Positions 50,313 through 58,444 of a stretch of DNA of 64,000 bases are shown here, piece by piece. This DNA comes from CAMLQK01 sp035478775 (GTDB taxonomy: Bacteria; Patescibacteriota; Saccharimonadia; Saccharimonadales; UBA4665): contig DATIJG010000002.1 in the NCBI GenBank assembly GCA_035478775.1, positions 62,001 through 126,000 of the forward strand, written 5' to 3'. Below the pieces are notes generated by a model that was given only the letters and a program-made list of their open reading frames with translations, ran no database searches and was not told where the DNA came from. A program made the position numbers and the translations under genes. Within the stretch, counting starts at the first letter, position 1. The number at the start of each line of letters is the position of its first letter.

Positions 50313-51119
50313 TTAAGCCTCCAGATCGAGTGTAATACTAATTGGGCAATGGTCGGAACCCATTATATCGGCGTGGATGCCCGCCGCCTCAACGTGCGGT
50401 TTTAATATTTTGGAAACCACAAAATAGTCGATGCGCCAGCCAACGTTACGCTCGCGCGATTTGGCGAAGTGGCTCCACCAAGTATAAAAACCGTTGCCTT
50501 GCTTGAACATGCGCAGGGTGTCGATAAAACCGTGGTCTAAAATATTTTGAAAACCCTCGCGCTCCTCGGTTGTGAAGCCTTTTTTACCTTTGTTAGGCTT
50601 CGGGTTGGCGAGATCATCTTCGGTGTGTGCTACGTTTAAGTCGCCGCAAAAAATCACTGGCTTGTTTTTTTCTAGCCGTTTGCAATATTCCAAAAAGGCC
50701 GGATCCCAGTGCTTGTGGCGCATATTCAAGCGGCTTAGGTCGTCTTTGGCATTAGGCGTGTACACAGTAACCACGTAAAAATCTTTGAATTCCGCGGCAA
50801 TCACGCGACCTTCTTTATTAGGGTCGCCGTATACATCGCCGTGCACTTTGTGCTGGGCAATGATGTCTTCGGGCAAACCGTTAATAACGGCAGTTGGTTT
50901 GATTTTACTAAAAATGGCTGTGCCGCTGTACCCCTTTTTCTCGGCTGAATTCCAGTATTCTTCGTAGCCGGTCAAGTCGATTTCGGTTTGACCGCGCTCG
51001 GCCTTAGTTTCTTGTAAGCAAATAATATCGGGCTGCTCTTTTTTGATGAACGGTACGAAAAGTTCTTTACGCACTACCGCACGAATGCCGTTGACGTTCC
51101 ACGAATAAATCTTAATCAT
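50313..51119 (-). CDS. xthA: Exodeoxyribonuclease III (AP endonuclease)
   Basis: Class II AP endonuclease / 3'-phosphodiesterase of base-excision repair. Motifs occur in order: SWNVNGIRAV, IICLQETKAE (metal Glu), VVTVYTPNA, FCGDLNVAHTEDDL, GFIDTLRMF, WRIDYFVVS and GSDHCPISI (catalytic Asp-His). Length 268 aa is typical. TACACT ends 6 nt before the ATG, which fits a leaderless mRNA for the three-gene sanitation operon. Confidence 0.96.
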   Translation of the reverse strand: MIKIYSWNVNGIRAVVRKELFVPFIKKEQPDIICLQETKAERGQTEIDLTGYEEYWNSAEKKGYSGTAIFSKIKPTAVINGLPEDIIAQHKVHGDVYGDPNKEGRVIAAEFKDFYVVTVYTPNAKDDLSRLNMRHKHWDPAFLEYCKRLEKNKPVIFCGDLNVAHTEDDLANPKPNKGKKGFTTEEREGFQNILDHGFIDTLRMFKQGNGFYTWWSHFAKSRERNVGWRIDYFVVSKILKPHVEAAGIHADIMGSDHCPISITLDLEA

Positions 51120-51125
51120 AATTTT

Positions 51126-51131
51126 AGTGTA
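51126..51131 (-). promoter_or_regulatory. -10 box of the xthA-MazG-mutT operon, leaderless type
   Basis: TACACT on the minus strand ends 6 nt before the ATG at 51119. Confidence 0.5.
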
Positions 51132-51268
51132 TCATTGCTGACGGCGGTGAGGCTATGCTTGTTATCAGTTTGGCGTTTCAAGCGAGGCTTCTAATATCTG
51201 TAGCTTCAGGTGTGTCTAAAGTTTTTAGATAATAAAAACCAGCCTTGCACGCATGAGGAACCTTTGGT

Positions 51269-51988
51269 ATGGTAGGCGTAATGTATAAGCGCGTGTTACT
51301 CAAGTTTTCGGGCGAACAGTTGGCGGGTAAGCATGACTTTGGGGTTGATTCGAGCGTAGCGCGCTATATCGCTAGCCAATGTAAACAGGTTGTAAACGCA
51401 GGTTGCGAGCTAGTGTTGGTGGTAGGCGGCGGTAATTTAATTAGAGGCGCTGAAACTACGCAAGAAAGTGGCATTAAGCGCGTCACAGCTGACCAAATGG
51501 GCATGCTCGCCGGCCTCATGAACGCAATGGCGCTTACTGATATTTTTGAGGGCGAAGGGTTAAAAACACGCTGTATGAGCAATGTATTTGCCACGCAAGT
51601 TGCCGAGTCGTATACATTCAGGCTGGCAGAAAAACACTTGCAAAATGGCCGGGTGGTGATTGTCGCTGGCGGCATAGGGCGGCCGTTCTTTACGCATGAT
51701 TCCGCAGCGGTTAGTATTGGCTTGGAACTTGGCTGCAACGTGGTACTTAAGGCGACCAAAGTAGACGGCGTGTACGATAAAGACCCTAAGAAATTCAAAG
51801 ATGCGGTGCGGTTTGAAAAACTTAGCTACCAACGGGCACTCGAAAGCGCTGCCATTAAGGTAATGGACAAAGCTGCGCTGGGCCTAGCCATGGAACAAGC
51901 TATGCCGGTGGTGGTGCTTGACGCTTTAACTGACGGCAACATTATAAAGGCGGTTCGCGGCGAAATGGTCGGCACCTACATCAGCTAA
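51269..51988 (+). CDS. pyrH: UMP kinase
   Basis: Phosphorylates UMP to UDP with ATP, essential for pyrimidine nucleotide supply. It belongs to the amino-acid-kinase fold: VLLKFSGEQLAG, VVGGGNLIRGAE, ADQMGMLAGLMNAMAL, VAGGIGRPFFTHDSAA and LKATKVDGVYDKDP are all typical PyrH motifs, with the FSGE variant for the usual LSGE. GAGGA 9 nt before the ATG at 51269 supports this start; an internal ATG at 51281 is the alternative. Length 239 aa. Confidence 0.96.
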   Translation: MVGVMYKRVLLKFSGEQLAGKHDFGVDSSVARYIASQCKQVVNAGCELVLVVGGGNLIRGAETTQESGIKRVTADQMGMLAGLMNAMALTDIFEGEGLKTRCMSNVFATQVAESYTFRLAEKHLQNGRVVIVAGGIGRPFFTHDSAAVSIGLELGCNVVLKATKVDGVYDKDPKKFKDAVRFEKLSYQRALESAAIKVMDKAALGLAMEQAMPVVVLDALTDGNIIKAVRGEMVGTYIS

Positions 51989-51992
51989 ATAG

Positions 51993-52634
51993 CTAAATTT
52001 CGATACTTTGGCCAGGACGTAGCTGTTCAAACGTAATGTTGTTTCCTTTGGCGAGCAGCTTGTACAAGCTTTCGTACACGGCAATGCCAGCTTCTGACAA
52101 CAAGGCATCATGAGTTGGAAACGCCAGCTGCGGCTTAACGGCTAACATAAAGTCAAGGCTTTCGCTGGTTTTGAGCCATGGGCCGCTCACTGGCAGAGCG
52201 AGCGTTTTTACAGCTTTGTTCGGCAATGTAAAAGAATCACCTGGGTAGTAAAGATTGTCGTTTACGAGCACGCCGACGTTTTGAGTAACCGGTTTATCCT
52301 GGGTGATAAACGCGTGCATTTGGCCAAAAAATTGCAGGCTGAATGGCCCTGCTTGGGCGGTGCCGCCCTCTGTTACGGTTGTAATATTCTTTGCTTGGTT
52401 ACCCAGCTCGTTGGCAGTCTCGGCTGTAGTAAAAATATGTGCAGCGGGGTTGGCCTGCAAGATTGCCCGTACGTTTTTCAAATTAAAATGGTCGAAATGA
52501 TTGTGGGTAATAACAATTGCCACTACGTTAGATAAGCTGCTAACATCGGTAGCCCATTCACCAGGATCAACGATAAGGCGTTGCCCTTGCTCTTCTAAAA
52601 TGATACATGCGTGCATATATTTCGTAAGCTTCAT
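51993..52634 (-). CDS. Metallo-beta-lactamase-fold hydrolase (UlaG-like), 213 aa
   Basis: MBL-fold metal hydrolase of the short UlaG/YtkL branch: KLTKYMHACIILEEQGQRLI, then the metal motif VITHNHFDH (HxHxDH), DNLYYPGDSF (bridging Asp) and FPTHDALLSE (last His). Substrate unknown; relatives act on lactones, phosphodiesters or N-acyl lipids. The start at 52634 is favoured over the upstream one because TATACT ends exactly 6 nt before it. It converges with pyrH, stops 4 nt apart. Confidence 0.88.
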   Translation of the reverse strand: MKLTKYMHACIILEEQGQRLIVDPGEWATDVSSLSNVVAIVITHNHFDHFNLKNVRAILQANPAAHIFTTAETANELGNQAKNITTVTEGGTAQAGPFSLQFFGQMHAFITQDKPVTQNVGVLVNDNLYYPGDSFTLPNKAVKTLALPVSGPWLKTSESLDFMLAVKPQLAFPTHDALLSEAGIAVYESLYKLLAKGNNITFEQLRPGQSIEI

Positions 52635-52640
52635 ACCGCC

Positions 52641-52646
52641 AGTATA
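52641..52646 (-). promoter_or_regulatory. -10 box of the MBL-fold gene, leaderless type
   Basis: TGTATACT (extended -10) on the minus strand, hexamer ending 6 nt before the ATG at 52634. Confidence 0.6.
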
Positions 52647-52727
52647 CACTCATTTAACCAATTCCAACACCTTGCCCTAGCTACAACACAGCATGCGATA
52701 CCTACACTGAATGTCTAGATAATAAAT

Positions 52728-52777
52728 AAAAGCCCTTATTCCTGCATGTCGCATCCATGCACAAAATAAGGGCTTTT
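52728..52777 (-). terminator. Intrinsic terminator of tRNA-Ser
   Basis: A 13-bp stem, AAAAGCCCTTATT with AATAAGGGCTTTT, enclosing a second small hairpin (GCATG/CATGC). It begins 1 nt after the tRNA 3' end on the minus strand. Confidence 0.85.
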
Positions 52778-52778
52778 A

Positions 52779-52868
52779 TGGCGGAGAGAGCGGGATTCGA
52801 ACCCGCGATACGGTTGCCCGTATACACACTTTCCAGGCGTGCTCCTTCAACCGCTCGGACACCTCTCC
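52779..52868 (-). tRNA. tRNA-Ser (GGA)
   Basis: A 90-nt class II tRNA on the minus strand: acceptor GGAGAGG pairing with CTCTCC, D arm TCCGAGCGGTTGAAGGA, anticodon loop CTGGAAA giving GGA, a long variable arm (TGTATACGGGCAACCGTATC), T arm GCGGGTTCGAATCCCGC, discriminator G and encoded CCA. It reads TCC and TCT. Confidence 0.95.
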
Positions 52869-52959
52869 AAAAGCGATGCCCATAGTATAACAAAAAATGT
52901 TGTTTTATGGCGCAAAGATCTTGGCAAGAAGCCAGGTACAAAGGTACACTAAGGTAAAT

Positions 52960-53853
52960 ATGCCTATCATAAATCTTCGCGAAGTGAGCAAATTGTACGG
53001 CTTCGGGGACGCGACTACCATTGCCCTCGATGAAGTTTCTTTATCTATTAACGACGGCGAATTTGTAGCAGTGATGGGGCCGAGCGGTTGCGGAAAATCG
53101 ACGCTCATGAACATTATTGGCCTGCTAGATCGCCCGACACATGGTGATTATTCGTTGCATGAACGCGAGGTTGCCCGGCTGCGTACTAACCAACGCGCCA
53201 AAGCTCGCCGCGATACTGTGGGTTTTGTGTTCCAATCGTTTAATTTGCTGCCACGCATGACGGTGCTCGAAAACGTAGCCTTGCCCCTTGCCTACAAAGG
53301 CATGTCGGCCGGCCGGCGCATTAAGCAGGCGCGCCGCGTGTTGGAGCGTGTCGGCTTGCACGACCGGGCATTCTTTTACCCTAACCAGCTAAGTGGCGGC
53401 CAGGTGCAATGCACGGCAATCGCCCGCGCGCTGGTAAATGATCCTAAAATTATCATTGCCGACGAGCCGACCGGCAATCTGGATAGCGCCAGCAGCCGCC
53501 TGGTGATGGAACTGCTCAGCGAAATTCATAAAACTGGCACCACTATTTTATTTGTTACACACAACCCCGAACTCACCCGCTACGCCACGCGCGTAGTGTA
53601 TATGCACGACGGCGCGGTTGTGCACGATGAGCAAACCGCCATCGGTGAAATCGCTGCAACCGCTCGCAAAGCAATGTACTCTATGCCTTCTAAAACCGTT
53701 GATGACGACCTTGCAGGCGTGTCGGTGCTTATGAAACACGTGCCGCAAAAAGCAAGCGATACTGCAACCGCCAAAAAAGAAACCGCAAAAAAGAAACCGG
53801 CTAAAAAAGCCAAAACCACCAAAAAAACTAAAGCCAAAGGTGGTAAAAAATGA
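52960..53853 (+). CDS. ABC exporter ATPase, MacB/LolD type, with Lys-rich tail
   Basis: Walker A GPSGCGKST, Q-loop VFQSFNLLPRMTVLENV, signature LSGGQVQCTAIARAL, Walker B IIIADEPTGNLD and switch LFVTHNPEL. Energises the MacB-type permease encoded by the overlapping next gene. The signature has Cys where the family nearly always has Arg (GGQxQRxAIARAL). The last ~45 residues are Lys/Ala/Thr repeats (KKETAKKKPAKKAKTT), absent from usual members and possibly nucleic-acid or lipid binding. The start at 52960 (MPIINLREV) follows AAGGT. Confidence 0.93.
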   Translation: MPIINLREVSKLYGFGDATTIALDEVSLSINDGEFVAVMGPSGCGKSTLMNIIGLLDRPTHGDYSLHEREVARLRTNQRAKARRDTVGFVFQSFNLLPRMTVLENVALPLAYKGMSAGRRIKQARRVLERVGLHDRAFFYPNQLSGGQVQCTAIARALVNDPKIIIADEPTGNLDSASSRLVMELLSEIHKTGTTILFVTHNPELTRYATRVVYMHDGAVVHDEQTAIGEIAATARKAMYSMPSKTVDDDLAGVSVLMKHVPQKASDTATAKKETAKKKPAKKAKTTKKTKAKGGKK

Positions 53854-55079
53854 GTGCCAGCAGCCGGGGCGAATTTAAGATGGCGCTGTCGAGCGTTATG
53901 TCAACCAAGTGGCGCAGCATGCTTACAGTACTGGGTGTTGTTATCGGTGTAGCTTCGGTGATGACTGTTATGGGCTTGGGCCAAGGGATAAAGCAGCAAA
54001 TTGCCGGACAAATTGACCACTTCGGCAAAAATATTTTGATGGTGCGCCCTGGCAATCAGGCGCGCTATGAAAACGGTACGCAACTCACCAATACTGATGT
54101 GTTGTTCGGCCGTGATGCGATGGGTGCTCTCACTACACAAGACGCCGCGGCAATCGCCAGTGTTGGCCAGGTACAAAAGTCGGCTCCGCTCGGTATTATT
54201 TCGAGTGCCGCCAAAGTTGGCAACACCACACTTAGCGACCCGCTGGTTATCGCGACAAGTTCGCAGTTGCCGAGTGTCATTGGCCAACAGGTGCAGTACG
54301 GTAACTTTTTTGACGATAATTCTGCCAATACGGCGGTAATTGGTAAGCAAGTTGCCCACGATTTATTCGGCGAGTCTGTTCCACTCGGCCAATTGTTCAC
54401 CCTCCGTGGCCAGACTTTCATGGTGCGCGGTATCTTTTCCGACTTTAACTCGTCGCCTATGTCGCCGACTGCCGGTTTCGATAATGCTATCTTTATCCCT
54501 TACGGCGCTGCGCAACAGCTCACCAATAACGGCCTACAATTTTATACAATTTTAGTGCAGCCAAAAAGTGGCAGCCAGGCTAGCGCGACTCAAAACATCA
54601 CCAGTCACCTGCTCGCGGCGCACGGTGGCGAGCATGACTTTACCGTGTTCAACCATTCACAAGCAGAAGATATGAGCAAAAGTACGATTTCGTTATTTAC
54701 AACGTTCGTAAGCGCGGTCGCGGCAATTGCTTTGCTTGTTGGCGGCATCGGCATTATGAACATCATGCTTGTTTCGGTTACCGAGCGAATGCACGAAATC
54801 GGCGTGCGCAAGGCTGTAGGCGCGACCAACCGCCAAATTTTGACGCAATTTACGCTGGAAGCGGCGGTACTGAGCGGCGTAGGCGGCGTGATTGGTGTAG
54901 TGCTGTCAATTATCGCTGAGGCGCTCTTGCGGACCTACACTACGTACCATCCCGTGTTTATGTGGCAAGCAATGCTGCTCGCTGTTGGCATCTCACTCGC
55001 TGTAGGCATTGTGTTTGGCGTGGCACCGGCAGTCAAGGCTGCTCGTAAAGACCCGATTACCGCTCTTCGCCACGAATAA
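53850..55079 (+). CDS. MacB-type ABC permease (FtsX/MacB_PCD), 409 aa
   Basis: MacB topology: N-terminal helix MLTVLGVVIGVASVMTVMGL, a ~230-residue extracytoplasmic MacB periplasmic-core domain (QIDHFGKNILMVRPGNQ ... ILVQPKSGSQASATQNI), and three C-terminal helices of the FtsX domain (LFTTFVSAVAAIALLVGGIGIMN, VLSGVGGVIGVVLSI, LLAVGISLAVGIVFGVAPAVKAA). The signature EIGVRKAVGATNRQI is typical. ATGA overlap with the ATPase gene shows translational coupling. Probable exporter of peptides, lipoproteins or antimicrobials. Confidence 0.94.
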   Translation: MSASSRGEFKMALSSVMSTKWRSMLTVLGVVIGVASVMTVMGLGQGIKQQIAGQIDHFGKNILMVRPGNQARYENGTQLTNTDVLFGRDAMGALTTQDAAAIASVGQVQKSAPLGIISSAAKVGNTTLSDPLVIATSSQLPSVIGQQVQYGNFFDDNSANTAVIGKQVAHDLFGESVPLGQLFTLRGQTFMVRGIFSDFNSSPMSPTAGFDNAIFIPYGAAQQLTNNGLQFYTILVQPKSGSQASATQNITSHLLAAHGGEHDFTVFNHSQAEDMSKSTISLFTTFVSAVAAIALLVGGIGIMNIMLVSVTERMHEIGVRKAVGATNRQILTQFTLEAAVLSGVGGVIGVVLSIIAEALLRTYTTYHPVFMWQAMLLAVGISLAVGIVFGVAPAVKAARKDPITALRHE

Positions 55080-55093
55080 GAAAGGCACAAAGC

Positions 55094-56479
55094 TTAGGTA
55101 TATAGCGAAATGATTGTGGCTCCGCCGGCAAACATCATCAGCAAAAACGTTGCCCAGCCGACGGCACTTACCCACGGCTTATTCACCCAGCGACCCATAA
55201 TTTTCTTGTTACTTGAAATAAGTATGATCATGAGCAAAATAAGCGGTGCCACCAACCCGTTGGCGACTGCCGAATAAATGAGCGCTTTAATGGGGTCGAT
55301 GCCGACAAAATTAAGCCCTAAGCCTACCAGCATCGAAATAATAATAATGCCGTAAAAAGCGTAGGCTTGCTGTAGGTTGCGGTACAGGCCCTCTTTCCAG
55401 CGGAAGCTTTCTGATATGGCATACGAACTTGAACCGGCTAGTACCGGAATCGCCAAAAGTCCGGTGCCGATCAATCCAACAGCAAACAAAAAGTATGTGG
55501 CATTACCTGCGAACGGGCGCAGCGCCTCAGCAGCTTGAGCGGCGGTTTGAATAATGTGTATGCCGTGCGGGAACAAAATGCCGCCACATGCTGCGATGAT
55601 AAAGAACATCACAACGTTTGAAAGCAACATTCCCGACCACACGTCAATGCGCATGCTACGCACTTCGCTTGCTTCGGTATGGCGGCGCGACCGTATGGTG
55701 GTCCGCCCACGCAAAATTTGCTCCTCGACTTCTTGTGAAGTTTGCCAAAAAAACAAATACGGTGAAATAGTCGTACCTAAAATGGCACACAATAACAAAA
55801 TGTAATCTTTCGACCACGTGATGCGCGGTACGGCCAATTGTCTGGTAACCTCGTGCCAGTTTAAATGCGCCAAAACCGCCGACAAAATGTACGAAAGCAG
55901 AATTAGCGCCAGCCATTTTAAATACTTTGCGTAGCGTGCGTATGGTGTAAAAATTTGAAGCAGCAAGCTAAAAGCAGTAAAACCAATTACAAGTGCATAA
56001 AACTGGGTATGAGGGAATAGCAACTGCACCCCTTTCGCCATAGCACCCAAGTCAGCGCCGATGTTAAACGCATTTGCAATAAATAAAAAGAGCGTACAAG
56101 CATATAGCACTCTTTTCGGGAAATGCACACGGATGTTGCCTGCCAGCCCGCGCCCGGTCACTATACCGATACGAGCGCACATTTCCTGCACGAATGCCAT
56201 CAGCGGCAACGTCCAGGCCGCCAGCCAAACCATCCCATAGCCGAATTGAGCACCAGCTTGTGAATAAGTAGCAATGCCTGACGGATCGTCGTCGGAGGCA
56301 CCCGTAGTCAAACCCGGCCCAAGCATTGTCCAGTAGGCCCGGGTTTTGCGCAGTGCACTGCCGCCCTTGCCCCGGCTAACGGTTTGCGCGACCTGCTGCG
56401 AAACCTCCACGGTTTTAGCGAGAGTCATGGCTGGGGCTTCGACTGTTTTTGCGAGTAGACTTTTTTGTTTTTTGGCCAT
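55094..56479 (-). CDS. Nramp-superfamily metal transporter with atypical metal-site motifs, 461 aa
   Basis: Eleven to twelve helices with the Nramp layout. Helix 1 reads GLTTGASDDDPSGIATYSQA, so the canonical DPGN is DPSG, and helix 6 reads ILGTTISPYLFFWQTS, where Mn/Fe transporters have MPHNLYLHS. The metal-selecting Met and the proton-related His are thus missing. Nramp-related Mg transporters and other outgroups show such changes, so Mn/Fe import by a normal mechanism is doubtful. Variable cytoplasmic N-terminus of ~40 residues. It converges with the ABC permease gene. Confidence 0.88.
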   Translation of the reverse strand: MAKKQKSLLAKTVEAPAMTLAKTVEVSQQVAQTVSRGKGGSALRKTRAYWTMLGPGLTTGASDDDPSGIATYSQAGAQFGYGMVWLAAWTLPLMAFVQEMCARIGIVTGRGLAGNIRVHFPKRVLYACTLFLFIANAFNIGADLGAMAKGVQLLFPHTQFYALVIGFTAFSLLLQIFTPYARYAKYLKWLALILLSYILSAVLAHLNWHEVTRQLAVPRITWSKDYILLLCAILGTTISPYLFFWQTSQEVEEQILRGRTTIRSRRHTEASEVRSMRIDVWSGMLLSNVVMFFIIAACGGILFPHGIHIIQTAAQAAEALRPFAGNATYFLFAVGLIGTGLLAIPVLAGSSSYAISESFRWKEGLYRNLQQAYAFYGIIIISMLVGLGLNFVGIDPIKALIYSAVANGLVAPLILLMIILISSNKKIMGRWVNKPWVSAVGWATFLLMMFAGGATIISLYT

Positions 56480-56538
56480 AAAACCGGCAATTGTTTACAA
56501 CAACATTGTATCAGAAAAAATCATGACGCAAACGGATT

Positions 56539-57201
56539 TTAAAATAAATGTTTGCCGTAGTAATACCAAAAGTGCTTTAAAATCAATGCAGCTATTGCTA
56601 GCAACCAAAAAATCAAGATGTCCAGGTGGTGGTGGCGCAAAAAACTAGCGCATTCTTGCCAGCCAGCCGAAAGTTTGTTCTGGCTTAGCTCTAAGATGTA
56701 GAGTGTGTTATACCAAAAAGTAGTAATCGTTACTACCCACACCACCATGCAATACGGGCATAACGCGTGAATGCGGTAGACGCTCTGAAAAAACAGCCAG
56801 TGCACAAAACAAACGCCAAAAAGCGAACCGGCACCGAGCCCCCACCATAACCAGCGTTTCAATGTGCTACCAGCGAGCAGCACAACGCCGAGCGTGATTA
56901 AAATTGAAAATGCCACTAAGCCGATAATCGGGTTTGGAAATCCGAAAGCCGCCGCTTGTTTAGAAGCCATAACTGATCCGCAACTAATAACCGGGTTAAG
57001 GTTGCATGGTGGCACATACTGCGGATTTTTCAGCAGGTCAATTTTTTCGACAGTAATAATAAACGCGCAAACAAGCCCAACAAAACCACCAATAAGCAAA
57101 AGCCAGGGCATAATACGGCTAAATGATGGTAGTTTTCGAGGTTCTTTTCCAGTGTTTTTAACGCTCGGCACAATCTTGAAGGGAGTTTTTACCACGTGCA
57201 T
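56539..57201 (-). CDS. Vitamin K epoxide reductase (VKOR) family protein, 220 aa
   Basis: An integral membrane disulfide-forming protein in place of DsbB. Features in order: a first helix after a basic N-terminus, a loop Cys pair region CNLNPVISCGSVMASKQAAAFGFPNP, helices, then the catalytic HALCPYCMVVWVV (CxxC) and a further helix. The thioredoxin domain often fused to VKOR is not present, so the partner oxidase must be encoded elsewhere. It could oxidise Cys-rich exported proteins such as the lipoprotein at 38.6 kb. Confidence 0.93.
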   Translation of the reverse strand: MHVVKTPFKIVPSVKNTGKEPRKLPSFSRIMPWLLLIGGFVGLVCAFIITVEKIDLLKNPQYVPPCNLNPVISCGSVMASKQAAAFGFPNPIIGLVAFSILITLGVVLLAGSTLKRWLWWGLGAGSLFGVCFVHWLFFQSVYRIHALCPYCMVVWVVTITTFWYNTLYILELSQNKLSAGWQECASFLRHHHLDILIFWLLAIAALILKHFWYYYGKHLF

Positions 57202-57234
57202 AAGTATAGCACAAAGAGCGCGCAGTTTACCCTG

Positions 57235-58407
57235 TTAATCGGCGCAGTCGCCGGTGCTAACGGTAGTGTGCCGCTGGGTTGCCTGGGTGAATTCATCTAT
57301 AACTTTTTGCATGGTAAGCGCATAGCCTACGCTGTCGTAACGGGCTGAGCGTGCGAACACCAAGCCGACCACCGTACCCGAAGTATCCACAAGCGGCCCT
57401 CCGGAATTGCCCGGCAAAATAGTGGCGTTAAGCGAGTAAATTTGGCGCGAAACAGTTTTGGCATTGTAAATGTTCTGCCCGGTGGCTTCAAAAGAATTGA
57501 TAACACCAGCTGGCGATGCTGTGAAGCCGCCGCCCTCCGGATAGCCTAGGGCGGCTGTAGCCATACCAGCGTTGGCGACTCTAGCATTCATTCCTAATGG
57601 CGCGCCTGCAAGGTTTTCTGCGTGCAACACGGCCACGTCTAAGTTAGGGTCGAACCAAATAACCTGCGTAGAGTGCTTGCCATTAGTGTCAAAGATTTGT
57701 GGATTTTGCACACCAGCCACCACATGTGCGTTGGTAATCACCATACCTTCGCCAGCCACAAAGCCCGACCCTTCAACGATACCGCCACAGCCTTGCCCTT
57801 CGATTTTCACTACCGAAGCCTTGTCTTTATGCACGGCGTTTACCAATACGTCTATATTCGGCTGGCTCACTGACCTTGGCGCGAGAGCTGGCTCGACGCC
57901 GTTAAATACTTTCGGAAAGCCGTTAGGGCTTACCACCCGGCCAATACGCGCTATAACAGAAGGCGCAGCCGGAAGTACATTGTTGAGTGCCGAAACGATA
58001 CGCGAATTTTGCACCTGTCCTTGCCACCCGATTGAAGGAAAACTGGCAAAAGTATTCACTCCCAGCCATAACGTCGCTACTACAATAATCACTGCCGCAA
58101 ACGAACCGAGTAGCCGGTCGAACTTGTTCAGCCAACTGCCACTCAAGCGAAATTTCAGTACGTCACCGATGTATTCGCCAACAATTAGCAGCAAAAATGC
58201 GCAGCCCAAAATAATACTAATTGCCAGCGCCGCCCGCCCATTGCTGCTATGTGCCAAATGAATGAGCCGCGTTTGAGCCCAAATGCCAATGAGCAGCCCA
58301 CCGAAAAACCCCAAACCCGAAAACAGCTGGCGCACTAAGCCCAGTTCGACACCGCGGACAATTGCAACAATCGCCACGATAACAATAACCCCGTCCAGAA
58401 TGTCCAT
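57235..58407 (-). CDS. Membrane-anchored trypsin-like serine protease (CvpA-protease fusion, MarP-like), 390 aa
   Basis: Four N-terminal helices of the CvpA type (GVIVIVAIVAIVRGVELGLVRQLFSGLGFFGG ... LAISIILGCAFLLLIV), a linker, then an extracytoplasmic chymotrypsin-fold protease: VITNAHVVAG (His), DVAVLHAENL (Asp), and LPGNSGGPLVDTSGTVVG (Ser). This is the MarP architecture that helps mycobacteria survive acid and oxidative stress by acting on wall enzymes. TATAAT ends 8 nt before the ATG at 58407. A neighbour of VKOR on the same strand, 33 nt upstream, so they may be co-transcribed. Confidence 0.93.
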   Translation of the reverse strand: MDILDGVIVIVAIVAIVRGVELGLVRQLFSGLGFFGGLLIGIWAQTRLIHLAHSSNGRAALAISIILGCAFLLLIVGEYIGDVLKFRLSGSWLNKFDRLLGSFAAVIIVVATLWLGVNTFASFPSIGWQGQVQNSRIVSALNNVLPAAPSVIARIGRVVSPNGFPKVFNGVEPALAPRSVSQPNIDVLVNAVHKDKASVVKIEGQGCGGIVEGSGFVAGEGMVITNAHVVAGVQNPQIFDTNGKHSTQVIWFDPNLDVAVLHAENLAGAPLGMNARVANAGMATAALGYPEGGGFTASPAGVINSFEATGQNIYNAKTVSRQIYSLNATILPGNSGGPLVDTSGTVVGLVFARSARYDSVGYALTMQKVIDEFTQATQRHTTVSTGDCAD

Positions 58408-58415
58408 TTGCCATT

Positions 58416-58421
58416 ATTATA
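58416..58421 (-). promoter_or_regulatory. -10 box of the MarP-like protease gene, leaderless type
   Basis: TATAAT on the minus strand ends 8 nt before the ATG at 58407, no ribosome site. Confidence 0.55.
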
Positions 58422-58444
58422 GTACATTGTGTGCTAAAAAGCGC

